Below, one piece after another: positions 47,901 through 55,867 of a stretch of 64,000 nt of DNA. The stretch spans positions 62,001 through 126,000 of the forward strand of contig NZ_NEJP01000005.1 in the NCBI RefSeq assembly GCF_002113125.1, written 5' to 3'. How positions within the stretch are numbered: the first letter of the stretch is position 1; every line of letters starts with the position of its first letter. The stretch comes from Pseudomonas sp. B20(2017). GTDB lineage: Bacteria > Pseudomonadota > Gammaproteobacteria > Pseudomonadales > Pseudomonadaceae. The notes under the pieces were generated by a model that was not told where the DNA came from, searched no databases, and saw only the letters and a list, made by a program, of their open reading frames with translations. The position numbers and the translations under genes are program-made.

Positions 47901-48121
47901 GCTCCAAATCAATCAACCGCACCGCCACCTTCGTGTTCTACATCGGCGACAGCCACTTCGGTACGCTCACCGCTTATGTACCCGGACGCTCGGCGGAAAA
48001 CTTCAAGTTCACCTCGGCGTTGCCGGTTCAGGTACTCAAAGGCATGGCGCCGATCCTCAACAACTACCTGCAACCGGGCAGCCACACCCAATGTCAGCCT
48101 GTGGAGGTAGCGCGCCGCTGA
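44996..48121 (+). CDS. Class A penicillin-binding-protein-like transglycosylase/transpeptidase
   Basis: A 1,041-residue protein with one membrane anchor (about residues 43-60) and a long periplasmic part. A GT51-type region follows, with IENRFLLD near residue 187 in place of the usual EDxxF motif, and GGSTLATQLEKY near residue 235. A penicillin-binding region carries the Ser-x-x-Lys motif LGSTAKMR near residue 523, the SxN motif ESINLPF near 627 and KTG in GGKTGTGDN near 950, so transpeptidase function seems intact. It is longer than PBP1a/1b. An alternative start at ATG 45011 (MGALWQT) is possible. It is the only gene of its unit; a toxin-like gene follows 176 bp later. Confidence 0.82.
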   Translation: MDQSTMGALWQTDSSEKVVPTERVDEAPLPEKPRRNRHGWKAFWLLVVIIAIVVGLAAMKEMRTSRFQSREVSQYAAKLKYELQPGPSEAIRYPGNGPFDLRLGYSSLDEFLPRLIKRNYVITEQARFSPALLNYTDKGLFVPYSEKIQAGLSITDCRAAPLYQYNYPQQLYASFDSIPPVVVNSLLFIENRFLLDPKQPMANPAVDWPRFGMAAWSQVAKLLHLPGQSAGGSTLATQLEKYRHSPDGLTVSGAEKIRQMISASVRAYQGGPDTLPARQNIIRDYLNSVPLSAVPGHGEVHGMAEGLRVWYGADFNEANRKLASTETDPKTLADKGLALREMLSLMIAQRRPSHYLTKGREELVELTNSHLRLLRQNGVIDAALADAALASTISYRDWQTQPTIQPIETNKGISVARSRLASMLNRPLYDLDRLDLSATSTLQGELQTQATAYLKRLADPAYATEVGLMGERLLTPTSTTQVRYSFTLFELTPDGSRVRVQTDSTDQPFDINEGSKLELGSTAKMRVLTTYLQIIAELHDKYGAMTVPELKKVDVPDQDRLSQWVIDYLIQNKDHDLSKMLGAALDRKYSASPGEAFFTGGGLHVFHNFRKEDNGRMPTLRDALRESINLPFIRLMRDLVRYTTYSGPNNSAELLKDDRDPRRQEYLASFADREGTSFLLKFWKKYKNKDTQARLDTFLDSMRPTPIRMAAVHRYLLPNADQKDFNTFVRSHLKGAKLTEKLTDERLERLYLAYGPGTYDLPDQGFIAKVHPLDLWMIGYLLNHPDATFKDIVKASQFERQEVYSWLFKSKHKGARDSRIRTMLEIEAFLEIHQRWQKVGYPFDHLVPSLATAIGSSGDRPAALAELIGTILNDGVRMPTLRIDSLHFAAGTPYETKLANDPHVGKRVMPSEVATAMREALSQVVDSGTAKRVSGSFKLADGQPLTMGGKTGTGDNRIEAIGSGGRILSSKSINRTATFVFYIGDSHFGTLTAYVPGRSAENFKFTSALPVQVLKGMAPILNNYLQPGSHTQCQPVEVARR

Positions 48122-48297
48122 ACCACGGCGCGTCACTTCCCAGGTTTCGCCAACGGGTCATATTTATTTGGTTTTCATATTCAAATTCAAGAACATAAAT
48201 CACTGTATGAGTCTGTCTTCCGACAGGATATTTTGAGTTTCATTTAAGCAGCAGAGGAATACGCTAGTTATCTTCTGACAAACGAAATGGAATTCAG

Positions 48298-51200
48298 ATG
48301 TCCAACTTTCATACAAACATCAACAATCTCAAAACAACTTCAACCCCGCAAAAAGGCCGACATTACGACTTCATAAAAAACAACATCCACGACACATTCA
48401 AACATACATCGTTGCATCGGGCTCTGGCATTGAATGCAGCCGCCTTGAAGAAGCCCTCATGGCATGAAAAACAAAATCATGCGATAGCGAAAGCCGCCAA
48501 CCTCATCGCCTGGCAGACACAAAACCAGACTGACGAGGTCCTTGGCAAAATAAAAACTCTTGAAGTCTTCGCCGTGCATTTGCTCAAAAACGAGCTGAAG
48601 AAAAAGTTCGGTCTTCTGGTCGATGTCAAGCAAACTTACTTGAGATTGTATTTCCCAAAGAAAACGCCTTGGTACACCATCAATCTCCAGCCCGGCTTTT
48701 CCAGTCGTACCGTATCCCTGCTGGATGCCGCCCTGCACAACTTTGCAAGTAACGAAACGTTCACTGCCGATTCCGATTTCATCAGTAAGCCCGATGAAAA
48801 TGGACATTTCGATATTCTGAATATCAAGCAGACGCTATCCATTGAACAGTTCAAGCGGTTGTGCCGGGAACTGGATATCGGCAAACGTTATACCCGCTAT
48901 CTGCGACACCATTTACTGCCACGTGATCCCGGTTCCAGAGCAGCTATCGAGCACCAGACAACGCAAAGCCAGAAAGCCACGCTGATATTTGCTGCGCATC
49001 TGGCCTTGTTGACCAACGATATCGGAGCCAATGCTCATGACGTGATTCTGGGCATTGCCGATGGCCAAACCGGGCTGACGCTGGGTGGCAAAGTCATGCA
49101 GTGCTGCGAGCTCTCGATACTGGATGCCACGCTGACCGGGATCATCCTGTTCACCCCGGTCGAGCAGCAAAGCGCTGGCGAAGACCGGATGATCGCTTAC
49201 GTTCCCCATGATCCCGAGCACCCGCTGAAGGAGTACGCCTCGTCGCTGGAGTTCGTAAAGGAGCTGACCCGTCAGCTACGCGCCAACGAGTCGTTCTCCA
49301 AAGGTAAGGGCAACTACTGGCGATTCTTCAGCCAATTCATCGATCAGCAACAGCGCGGGCATTTTTTCGCCACACTCGAACAGCGACTGAGCGAGTTCAA
49401 ATGGCTAGAAAAAAAGGACCCTCTGGATCCCGGGCCGACCTGGCACCCCACTCCGGTGGAGAAACCCTATCTGGCATTTGACGCACGACCGATCACACAG
49501 AACCTGTGGAAGCACCAGTACCAGCGAAAAATCGACAAAATCTTCAACGACGCACGGGACATCGCCGTCTCGACAGAAATCGCCGACAGGAACTCACGCT
49601 GGGCATGGTGGGACAACTTCGAAAAAATCCTTTCGGACATTTTCAATGCGGCGCTGTTGGTCATCACGCCATTCGTGCCTTTTCTGGGAGAACTGATGCT
49701 GGCCTACACCGCTTATCAGATAGCAACCGACGTCTTCGAAGGGATCGTGGACATGACCCAGGAGAACTGGACCGAGATGGGCGAACATCTGGTCGGGATC
49801 GTCACGGATATTGCCCAACTGGCGGCCTTCGCAGCAGGGGCAGCCATCGGCTCCGAATTTCGTCTCAAATTGTCTCCACTGATCGATGGCATGCAGCCGG
49901 TCATTTCGCCCGACGGCAACCCCCGTTTATGGCACCCCGACCTCGTTCCTTACGAACTCGCCGGCCCACCGCCTCCGCCCGGCTCACGTCGTGACGCCAA
50001 GGGGCTTTTTCAGCACGCGGGTAAAAACGTGCTGTCGCTCGACGGCAAGACTTATGAGGTCAGACAGGATTCTCACGACCGTCAGTACCGCATCCAGCAT
50101 CCGCAACGCCCACAGGCCTATGCGCCGAAACTTCGCTACAACGGTCGAGGTGCCTGGACTCATGAAGGTGAAAACCCCGGAGACTGGCCAACCCCGAAAC
50201 TGATGCGCCGCCTCGGCCCCGCGACAGAAGGCTTCAGCGACTGGCAACTGGAGAATATCCGCCAGATCAGTGGCACCGAGGCGCACGCACTGCGCCAGAT
50301 GTATGTCGATAACGACGCTCCGCCGTTGCTGCTGGAGGACACTCTTGAGCGTTTCCGGGCGTCGCGGGACACCGCAACCACCAGCGCCGACATTCGAGCC
50401 GGGAGGTCTCTTGATCCCTCGTCCTACTGGTTCGAACAAATGGTGACCGAGCTGCCGGGCTGGCCCGCAGACTGTGCGTTGAAGGTCAATCAGAGTGCCG
50501 ACGAACGCGGCCCGGCTCACACCTACGGCAACACCGGTGCCCGGCCGTCACGCACGCTGACCATCAGTCTGGCAGACGTCATGGCCGGCAGACTGCCGGA
50601 GCACGTGACCGGTTTTCTGAGTGATGCACAACTGGAGCGATTGCTCGGCGCAAGGCTGCCGAAGACGGACCAAATAAAGGCCCTGCGCGACCTACTGGCC
50701 GACCGGGTTGACGCACACCAATCGGAAATTTCGCAGTACCTTTATGGATACCGCACCATCAGCAGTGATCCGCGTGTTCTCGAACTTCAGCGCCAATACC
50801 CTCATTTGCCGACCGCCATTGCCAAACGTCTGGTGGAACACGCCCGTCAGCCTGAAGTGGAGGCGCTCGACAACGGCCGGCGCCTGCCTCTCGACTTCAA
50901 ATCCGCCGCGCGCGAATGCGCCTTCGAAACACGCACGACCCGCGCCTGGGAAGGCTTCATCGACAATCAACGCCTGACTTCCGACACCGAACGTCTGGCC
51001 CTGAACGTACTGCGACTGCACAGCGACGCCTACCGCGACTTGCGCATCGATATACGCGAAGGCTCGCTCGACGGGCCATTGCGTTGCAGCGTCGGCGCAG
51101 AACACGCAAACGAGATCCGGGTCCTTCTGCATGACGGGCATGCCCGCTACGAAATCTTCGATGGCAACCGGCGCCCGTTGTTCGGCCCCGCCGATCTGTA

Positions 51201-53256
51201 TGAATCGATCCTGCGGGCAATCCCCGAACAGGCAAGGCAACAAACCGGATACAGATCGGGTCAGGGCCGCGTTTTCAAACAATGGTTGATGGAAATGAGC
51301 GAGTCGCCAAGGGAACGCCGAACGCAGTTGCTGGAACCCTCGATCCGGCCTGTCGTGCAAACGTCAGTCGAAAACCTGCTGCGCGGCCCGATATTTTCAA
51401 GAATGTCCAAGCCCATCGAGCAGCGGGTGAAAGAGCTTTATCCTGAACTGAGTGACCGTGAGGTGGATTTCTTTGTCAACTCGCTGCCGACAGGGCGCGA
51501 CGCGCTCGAGACGGTCAAGGACCTTGAAACCGAGCTGAAGAAGCTGAATGACCTGCTCGACGACTGGAAACAGTCACAGGCTGCCTTCGACCCCGATGGC
51601 CCCGGCATCATTCCTTCAGGCGCGCGCACCATTGCCGACCGCATCCTGGCCTGCTTCAAGCGTGAGGCCGTGGCGTTCAACGAACGCCGCGTCCACTACG
51701 AAGCAGGCTACACACTCGACCTTTCCGCCGAGCTGATGGGGCCGGACCTTGAAAAATGGTGGAAAACCCTGCCGGATCTCAAGCCCTGGTTCGATCAGGT
51801 CACGACCCTCGATCTGAACCGGGCACGCTTTTCACCCGCACCCGGGGGCCTTTTGAAGCATTTCCCCAACGTTCGCCACCTCAGCGCTCGCCAGTGCGGC
51901 CTGAAACTGCTGCCACCGCACATTGCCAAGATGACCGAGCTCGAAACCCTGCAGCTCAAACGCAACCAGATCCGTCTGACAGAGGAGTCTTGGGCGCAGC
52001 TCAGAGACCTGACGCGTTTGCGCACTTTACGCCTTTCACTCAATCAGCTCGGTCGTGCACCAGACGTCAGCCGCATGCCTGATCTGATTACCCTTGAACT
52101 TGCCTATGCCGGGATCGACACCTGGCCCGAGGGGTTGTTCACACCGCATCGGCGCCCTCGCGGCTTCTTCCTCGATCTGTCCAGCCCGGCGATTGTCACT
52201 GTTCCACAGGTCGAGCCGGGATCGCCGGATGCATGGCTCGTGGCACGAGCCAGGCTGGCCGTGAGTTACCTGGAGCCTGAGGCTCGCGAAACCTTCTATC
52301 AGTACCGTGAATCGGTGGGGTTGCCCCGGCAAAACAACTATTCCCTCCTTGCTGCTGAAGCCCGGAAGAAATGGCATATGAGCGACAGTTCACTATTCTG
52401 GGCCGACGACAGTCCAGGTCTGACAACCTTCCGCAACGAAGCCTGGGACAACCTGATGCACGAGCCGGGTTCCCAAGGCTTTTTCCAGATCATCGACAGC
52501 CTGACCCGGTCGGCCGACTACCAGGAAGGCGGCACCTCACGCCAGATTCTGACCCGGCGCGTGTGGGATCTGATAGATGCCATGGACCTGGACACTGAGC
52601 TGCGGAAAAAGCTGTTCAGGACGGCAGAGGAACCGACCACCTGCGCCGACGCCAGCTCTGAAGTTTTCAACATCATGGGTGTTCAGGCGCTGGTATCCCG
52701 GGCGTATTCCTATTCGACTTCGGGAAGCGAACTCGAGGGCAGACTGGTGAAACTGGCCCGAGCCGCTACACGCCTTGAACGGGTGAATGAAATCGCCCGC
52801 GCCGATGCGTTGTCTCGCCCGAGTCGGGAGGAAGAAGTCGAAATCTACCTGGCCTACCAGACGCGCCTGAATGCGCGACTCGATCTGCCCTGGCAGTCCG
52901 AGCAGATGCTTTACGAAGGCGTGGCAGGGGTGACGCAGGCCAGCATCGACAACGCCTGCATCACTATTCTCGAGCTTGAAACCGGTGACGGCCTGGTCAA
53001 CGGGATGCTTGAACAACCGTTCTGGGAACACTATCTGCGAGATACGCAGGCCGCAGCCTATAAAATCAACGACGAGTCATACGAACGACAACTGTCCCGG
53101 CTCGAACAACGGCACTCACCTGACGCGGTGCTGCCTCTGAATGATGAGGAATATACCCGCGAGCTCACTGAACTGGCTTACCGAAGACTGGGGTTGGGGC
53201 GCTCGCTGACCACGACGTTGATGCGCCGTCATGGGCTGCTGCCGATGCCTTCCTAG
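48298..53256 (+). CDS. Giant toxin-like LRR protein with C-terminal NEL-type E3 ubiquitin ligase domain
   Basis: A 1,652-residue protein that looks like a secreted effector. The N-terminal ~500 residues are of dermonecrotic-toxin/DUF6543 type. A hydrophobic stretch follows at about 450-518 (VITPFVPFLGELMLAYTAY). A short beta-like module lies near 581-625. Leucine-rich repeats span about 1165-1300 (for example LRTLRLSLNQLG). The last ~330 residues resemble the NEL domain of IpaH/SspH ligases, with the catalytic CxD motif as Cys1449-Ala-Asp1451. The expected activity is transfer of ubiquitin in a eukaryotic host cell. There is no signal peptide and no secretion gene nearby. The first ~600 bp are AT-rich compared with the rest. 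ATG 48298 has a GGAATTC-type ribosome binding site. Confidence 0.82.
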   Translation: MSNFHTNINNLKTTSTPQKGRHYDFIKNNIHDTFKHTSLHRALALNAAALKKPSWHEKQNHAIAKAANLIAWQTQNQTDEVLGKIKTLEVFAVHLLKNELKKKFGLLVDVKQTYLRLYFPKKTPWYTINLQPGFSSRTVSLLDAALHNFASNETFTADSDFISKPDENGHFDILNIKQTLSIEQFKRLCRELDIGKRYTRYLRHHLLPRDPGSRAAIEHQTTQSQKATLIFAAHLALLTNDIGANAHDVILGIADGQTGLTLGGKVMQCCELSILDATLTGIILFTPVEQQSAGEDRMIAYVPHDPEHPLKEYASSLEFVKELTRQLRANESFSKGKGNYWRFFSQFIDQQQRGHFFATLEQRLSEFKWLEKKDPLDPGPTWHPTPVEKPYLAFDARPITQNLWKHQYQRKIDKIFNDARDIAVSTEIADRNSRWAWWDNFEKILSDIFNAALLVITPFVPFLGELMLAYTAYQIATDVFEGIVDMTQENWTEMGEHLVGIVTDIAQLAAFAAGAAIGSEFRLKLSPLIDGMQPVISPDGNPRLWHPDLVPYELAGPPPPPGSRRDAKGLFQHAGKNVLSLDGKTYEVRQDSHDRQYRIQHPQRPQAYAPKLRYNGRGAWTHEGENPGDWPTPKLMRRLGPATEGFSDWQLENIRQISGTEAHALRQMYVDNDAPPLLLEDTLERFRASRDTATTSADIRAGRSLDPSSYWFEQMVTELPGWPADCALKVNQSADERGPAHTYGNTGARPSRTLTISLADVMAGRLPEHVTGFLSDAQLERLLGARLPKTDQIKALRDLLADRVDAHQSEISQYLYGYRTISSDPRVLELQRQYPHLPTAIAKRLVEHARQPEVEALDNGRRLPLDFKSAARECAFETRTTRAWEGFIDNQRLTSDTERLALNVLRLHSDAYRDLRIDIREGSLDGPLRCSVGAEHANEIRVLLHDGHARYEIFDGNRRPLFGPADLYESILRAIPEQARQQTGYRSGQGRVFKQWLMEMSESPRERRTQLLEPSIRPVVQTSVENLLRGPIFSRMSKPIEQRVKELYPELSDREVDFFVNSLPTGRDALETVKDLETELKKLNDLLDDWKQSQAAFDPDGPGIIPSGARTIADRILACFKREAVAFNERRVHYEAGYTLDLSAELMGPDLEKWWKTLPDLKPWFDQVTTLDLNRARFSPAPGGLLKHFPNVRHLSARQCGLKLLPPHIAKMTELETLQLKRNQIRLTEESWAQLRDLTRLRTLRLSLNQLGRAPDVSRMPDLITLELAYAGIDTWPEGLFTPHRRPRGFFLDLSSPAIVTVPQVEPGSPDAWLVARARLAVSYLEPEARETFYQYRESVGLPRQNNYSLLAAEARKKWHMSDSSLFWADDSPGLTTFRNEAWDNLMHEPGSQGFFQIIDSLTRSADYQEGGTSRQILTRRVWDLIDAMDLDTELRKKLFRTAEEPTTCADASSEVFNIMGVQALVSRAYSYSTSGSELEGRLVKLARAATRLERVNEIARADALSRPSREEEVEIYLAYQTRLNARLDLPWQSEQMLYEGVAGVTQASIDNACITILELETGDGLVNGMLEQPFWEHYLRDTQAAAYKINDESYERQLSRLEQRHSPDAVLPLNDEEYTRELTELAYRRLGLGRSLTTTLMRRHGLLPMPS

Positions 53257-53281
53257 TTCACCTCGGAAAGGACAGTGCGGA

Positions 53282-54526
53282 TCAGACTTCCGAATCCCAG
53301 ATCACTGTGACATTGCCGCTGTAGCGCTTTGCCTGGCCGGGCTGCAACATGTCTTCCATGTAGTGGCTCGGCACCTCGAAGTGCAACACTCCGGGCGCGC
53401 GATCCACATAGTGCCCCGGGCGAAAAAGCGCACCCGCGCCGCTCTGCGTCAACCGGTGGTTTTTCACCGGCTGGCCCGAACTGTCAGTGATGCCGTGGGG
53501 AAGACTGACGCTCAGATAGACCTGGGGAAACGTCGAACCGGATTCGGAATCACGCAAACTGCAGGCGCCAATGCCGGCATGTTCACACTCAAAGAACATC
53601 CGGAAGGGTGCGGAGACACCGATGTTGAATGTCTGATCACGAAACAATCGGCTGGGCCTGCGGCCCTCCTGCAACCAGGCTTGCCAGCCACCCTGCGGTG
53701 TCAGCTCGATTCTGTTGCCGCCGGGCGGAATGTCGACCTTGAGCACGTGCCGGACATCCAGCACGAATCTGAAGGTCACGCTGGAGCTGTCCGGCAGGAT
53801 GTTGTCACCCGTGTCGAAATCCCGTCCGGGGCCCGCTCCGTAATTGAGTTCACCGGTATAGAGACCGGCCGACATGGCCAGAGGATTGGGCGTGCGCAAT
53901 TCATAGCCCACATCCAGGTATTCGTAGGACATCCATGGAATCCGGTAGGCAGCCTGTTTACTGCACACCGCTTCGACCGGGGTGCGCCAGAAAAAGCGAT
54001 AGAAATCAGGTCCATGGGTGCCCATGGCCCCGGCCTCGCACGGTCGTGAAGGAAACAGCCAGTTCGTTCCGCCCCACAGTTTGTGGTGGGCCTCCCCATC
54101 AGAACCGGCCCCGGTCAGATTGACCGCCGTATCACTCAACACATATTGGGAACCGACTCCGCCGATCCTCATTTCGACCGTCGCCGCCTCCCCCGTCGTC
54201 ACGTGTCGCACGGTCAGGCTGCGCCATTGCGAAGCGATCTTGAACATGGCCCCCTCGCGCTGCCCGGCACCCGGTTCGATTGTCAGGTTGGAGGAGAAGC
54301 GCAGCGGCAGTCTTATACCCGACAGACCATACGCCTTGCAGTCTGCCGGATAAGTCCCGCAGTAGCCGCTCTGTGGCGTCTGATCGACGAAACGGTTTCT
54401 TTGCGGATTGGCCGGATCCGGGACAAAACCGGCACGAATCTCCTGGGTCAACGCCTGGGCCGGCATGGAAAACAATCCGCCGAACAATGAAACGAAAACC
54501 AATCCTTTACTGAACCTGAAATCCAT
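53282..54526 (-). CDS. CfaE/CblD-type pilus tip adhesin, second copy
   Basis: A 414-residue exported protein of the CfaE/CblD family, the minor tip adhesin of CS1-type (alpha) fimbriae. A signal peptide ends near residue 25 (MPAQALT). It starts mature as QEIRAGFVPDP and shares with the gene at 55868-57103 the phrases YELRTPNPL, SAGLYTGELNY, VLDVRHVLKVD and IPPGGNRIEL. The C-terminal pilin-like domain ends GNVTVIWDSEV. ATG 54526 is chosen because AAGGA lies seven bases upstream. It is the last gene of the operon, 26 bp from the end of the convergent NEL gene. Confidence 0.85.
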   Translation of the reverse strand: MDFRFSKGLVFVSLFGGLFSMPAQALTQEIRAGFVPDPANPQRNRFVDQTPQSGYCGTYPADCKAYGLSGIRLPLRFSSNLTIEPGAGQREGAMFKIASQWRSLTVRHVTTGEAATVEMRIGGVGSQYVLSDTAVNLTGAGSDGEAHHKLWGGTNWLFPSRPCEAGAMGTHGPDFYRFFWRTPVEAVCSKQAAYRIPWMSYEYLDVGYELRTPNPLAMSAGLYTGELNYGAGPGRDFDTGDNILPDSSSVTFRFVLDVRHVLKVDIPPGGNRIELTPQGGWQAWLQEGRRPSRLFRDQTFNIGVSAPFRMFFECEHAGIGACSLRDSESGSTFPQVYLSVSLPHGITDSSGQPVKNHRLTQSGAGALFRPGHYVDRAPGVLHFEVPSHYMEDMLQPGQAKRYSGNVTVIWDSEV

Positions 54527-54577
54527 TGCCATTCCTTGCACTGAAGTCATTACGTTCTTGAGCGGATGAGTTCTTGC

Positions 54578-55081
54578 TCAGCCACTGGGTGCTGCGGCAC
54601 TGAACATGATGTTGACGGTGCCGTAGTAATCTCCGGGTTTGTAACCTCCGGCCTGTTCCCTGGGTTCGATCTCCAGCATCACCCGTGTGCCGATCCTGGC
54701 TTCCTCGGCCGAAACCACTTGCAACGGCAGCGCACGGTCGGACAGCTCTTTGCCATTGAAGCTCACGCGCAGATTGATGTTTTCCCGTGAGTCCCTTCCG
54801 TTGGTCAAATAGGGAACACTCTCAAGACGCGCCTCGATCGCTCCGCTGTCGTGCCTGACATCGAAGTTGCGACGCAACGTGCCCAATGTGGAAGTGTTCA
54901 CATTCCAGTGCAGTCGCTGCTCGCGATGAATCCAGTCGGGCTCGCTGGGTATCACGTAAAAATTCAGGGTGGGGATGTGCACTGAAACGTAGAACTCGAG
55001 TTCTTCTCGCGCCGCAAACGTCCAGGCGCTGACCAACGCCAGGCCTGTCGCCGACATCACGGTAATCCATTGTTTGATCAT
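54578..55081 (-). CDS. CS1-type minor fimbrial subunit
   Basis: A 167-residue exported pilin-like protein. Signal peptide in residues 1-23 (cleavage near TFAA). The core IPTLNFYVIPSEPDW matches VPTNGFYVVPTDPDL of the major pilin at 59709-60206, and GYKPGDYYGTVNIMFSAA matches its C-terminal donor-strand region. It is therefore a paralogue of the major pilin, placed downstream of the chaperone gene. Role as a minor or alternative subunit is inferred. Confidence 0.85.
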   Translation of the reverse strand: MIKQWITVMSATGLALVSAWTFAAREELEFYVSVHIPTLNFYVIPSEPDWIHREQRLHWNVNTSTLGTLRRNFDVRHDSGAIEARLESVPYLTNGRDSRENINLRVSFNGKELSDRALPLQVVSAEEARIGTRVMLEIEPREQAGGYKPGDYYGTVNIMFSAAAPSG

Positions 55082-55100
55082 TGTTCGTTACCCGTGATGT

Positions 55101-55841
55101 TCAACCGGCGGTACTCAGATTCTTTTTGCTGTCGCCTTCGACCAGGATGAAGCGATACTCGCGCCCGGCCTTTTTCTCGAACTCGAAGGTCCTGCCAGCC
55201 ATCACGTGGTGTTTGGTGGTCGGTTCGCATTCGGCTTCATTGGTTTTCGAGCAACTCTTGAATTCGTCGATCACCACCACCGTGTTGCCGTTGTTGCGCA
55301 CTTTGTACGTGCCTGCCGAGTCATCGATCACGCTGTCAAAACGCGCATCCTTTGGGCGCACGAAGAAGATCGTGCCGAAGCCGGCCATGACGTTGACCCC
55401 CGCTGTCAGAGTCTTTTTGTATTCCTCGCGCTCTTCGCTGGACACCGCGAACTCATCTTCTTTCTCGGGAACCACCGGAACAAAACGCACGCGGAAATAA
55501 CGCTCCTTGTCGCGATCCCCCATGAACAGCAAACGGGTGCCCTGCATGCCTTGGGCGGGAATGATCAAACGTGCGGGACTGGCCATGAGGCCGTCACGGG
55601 CGCTGGCATCGGCTTGTACCTTGACCGGTACTTCGGTGGACGTGCCATCGGCGTTATAAAGGATTTCCAGCACATTGATTTTCACGAACGCCGTACTGTC
55701 CCCGCTGTTGTACACCCGTTTCAAATAGGTACTTTTATCACCGGCCAAATAGTCATAAACAACACCGATATTGATATTCGGACCCGCCTGAGCGCACAGG
55801 CTGAACAGATACAGGCCTACCAGAACAATCACTTGCTTCAT
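55101..55841 (-). CDS. Alpha-fimbrial periplasmic chaperone
   Basis: A 246-residue exported protein with signal peptide in residues 1-20 (SLCAQA). It has the two-domain immunoglobulin-like layout of CS1-type chaperones (CooB/CfaA class), which is distant from the PapD class. The F1-like strand region (SARDGLMASPARLIIPAQG) and the edge strand TRLLFMGDR would cap fimbrial subunits and deliver them to the usher. ATG 55841 has GAGAGG at eight bases; the adjacent GTG at 55847 is too close to that site. The position between two adhesin/pilin genes fits. Confidence 0.82.
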   Translation of the reverse strand: MKQVIVLVGLYLFSLCAQAGPNINIGVVYDYLAGDKSTYLKRVYNSGDSTAFVKINVLEILYNADGTSTEVPVKVQADASARDGLMASPARLIIPAQGMQGTRLLFMGDRDKERYFRVRFVPVVPEKEDEFAVSSEEREEYKKTLTAGVNVMAGFGTIFFVRPKDARFDSVIDDSAGTYKVRNNGNTVVVIDEFKSCSKTNEAECEPTTKHHVMAGRTFEFEKKAGREYRFILVEGDSKKNLSTAG

Positions 55842-55867
55842 GCGCACAACCTCTCAATAAAGACCCA

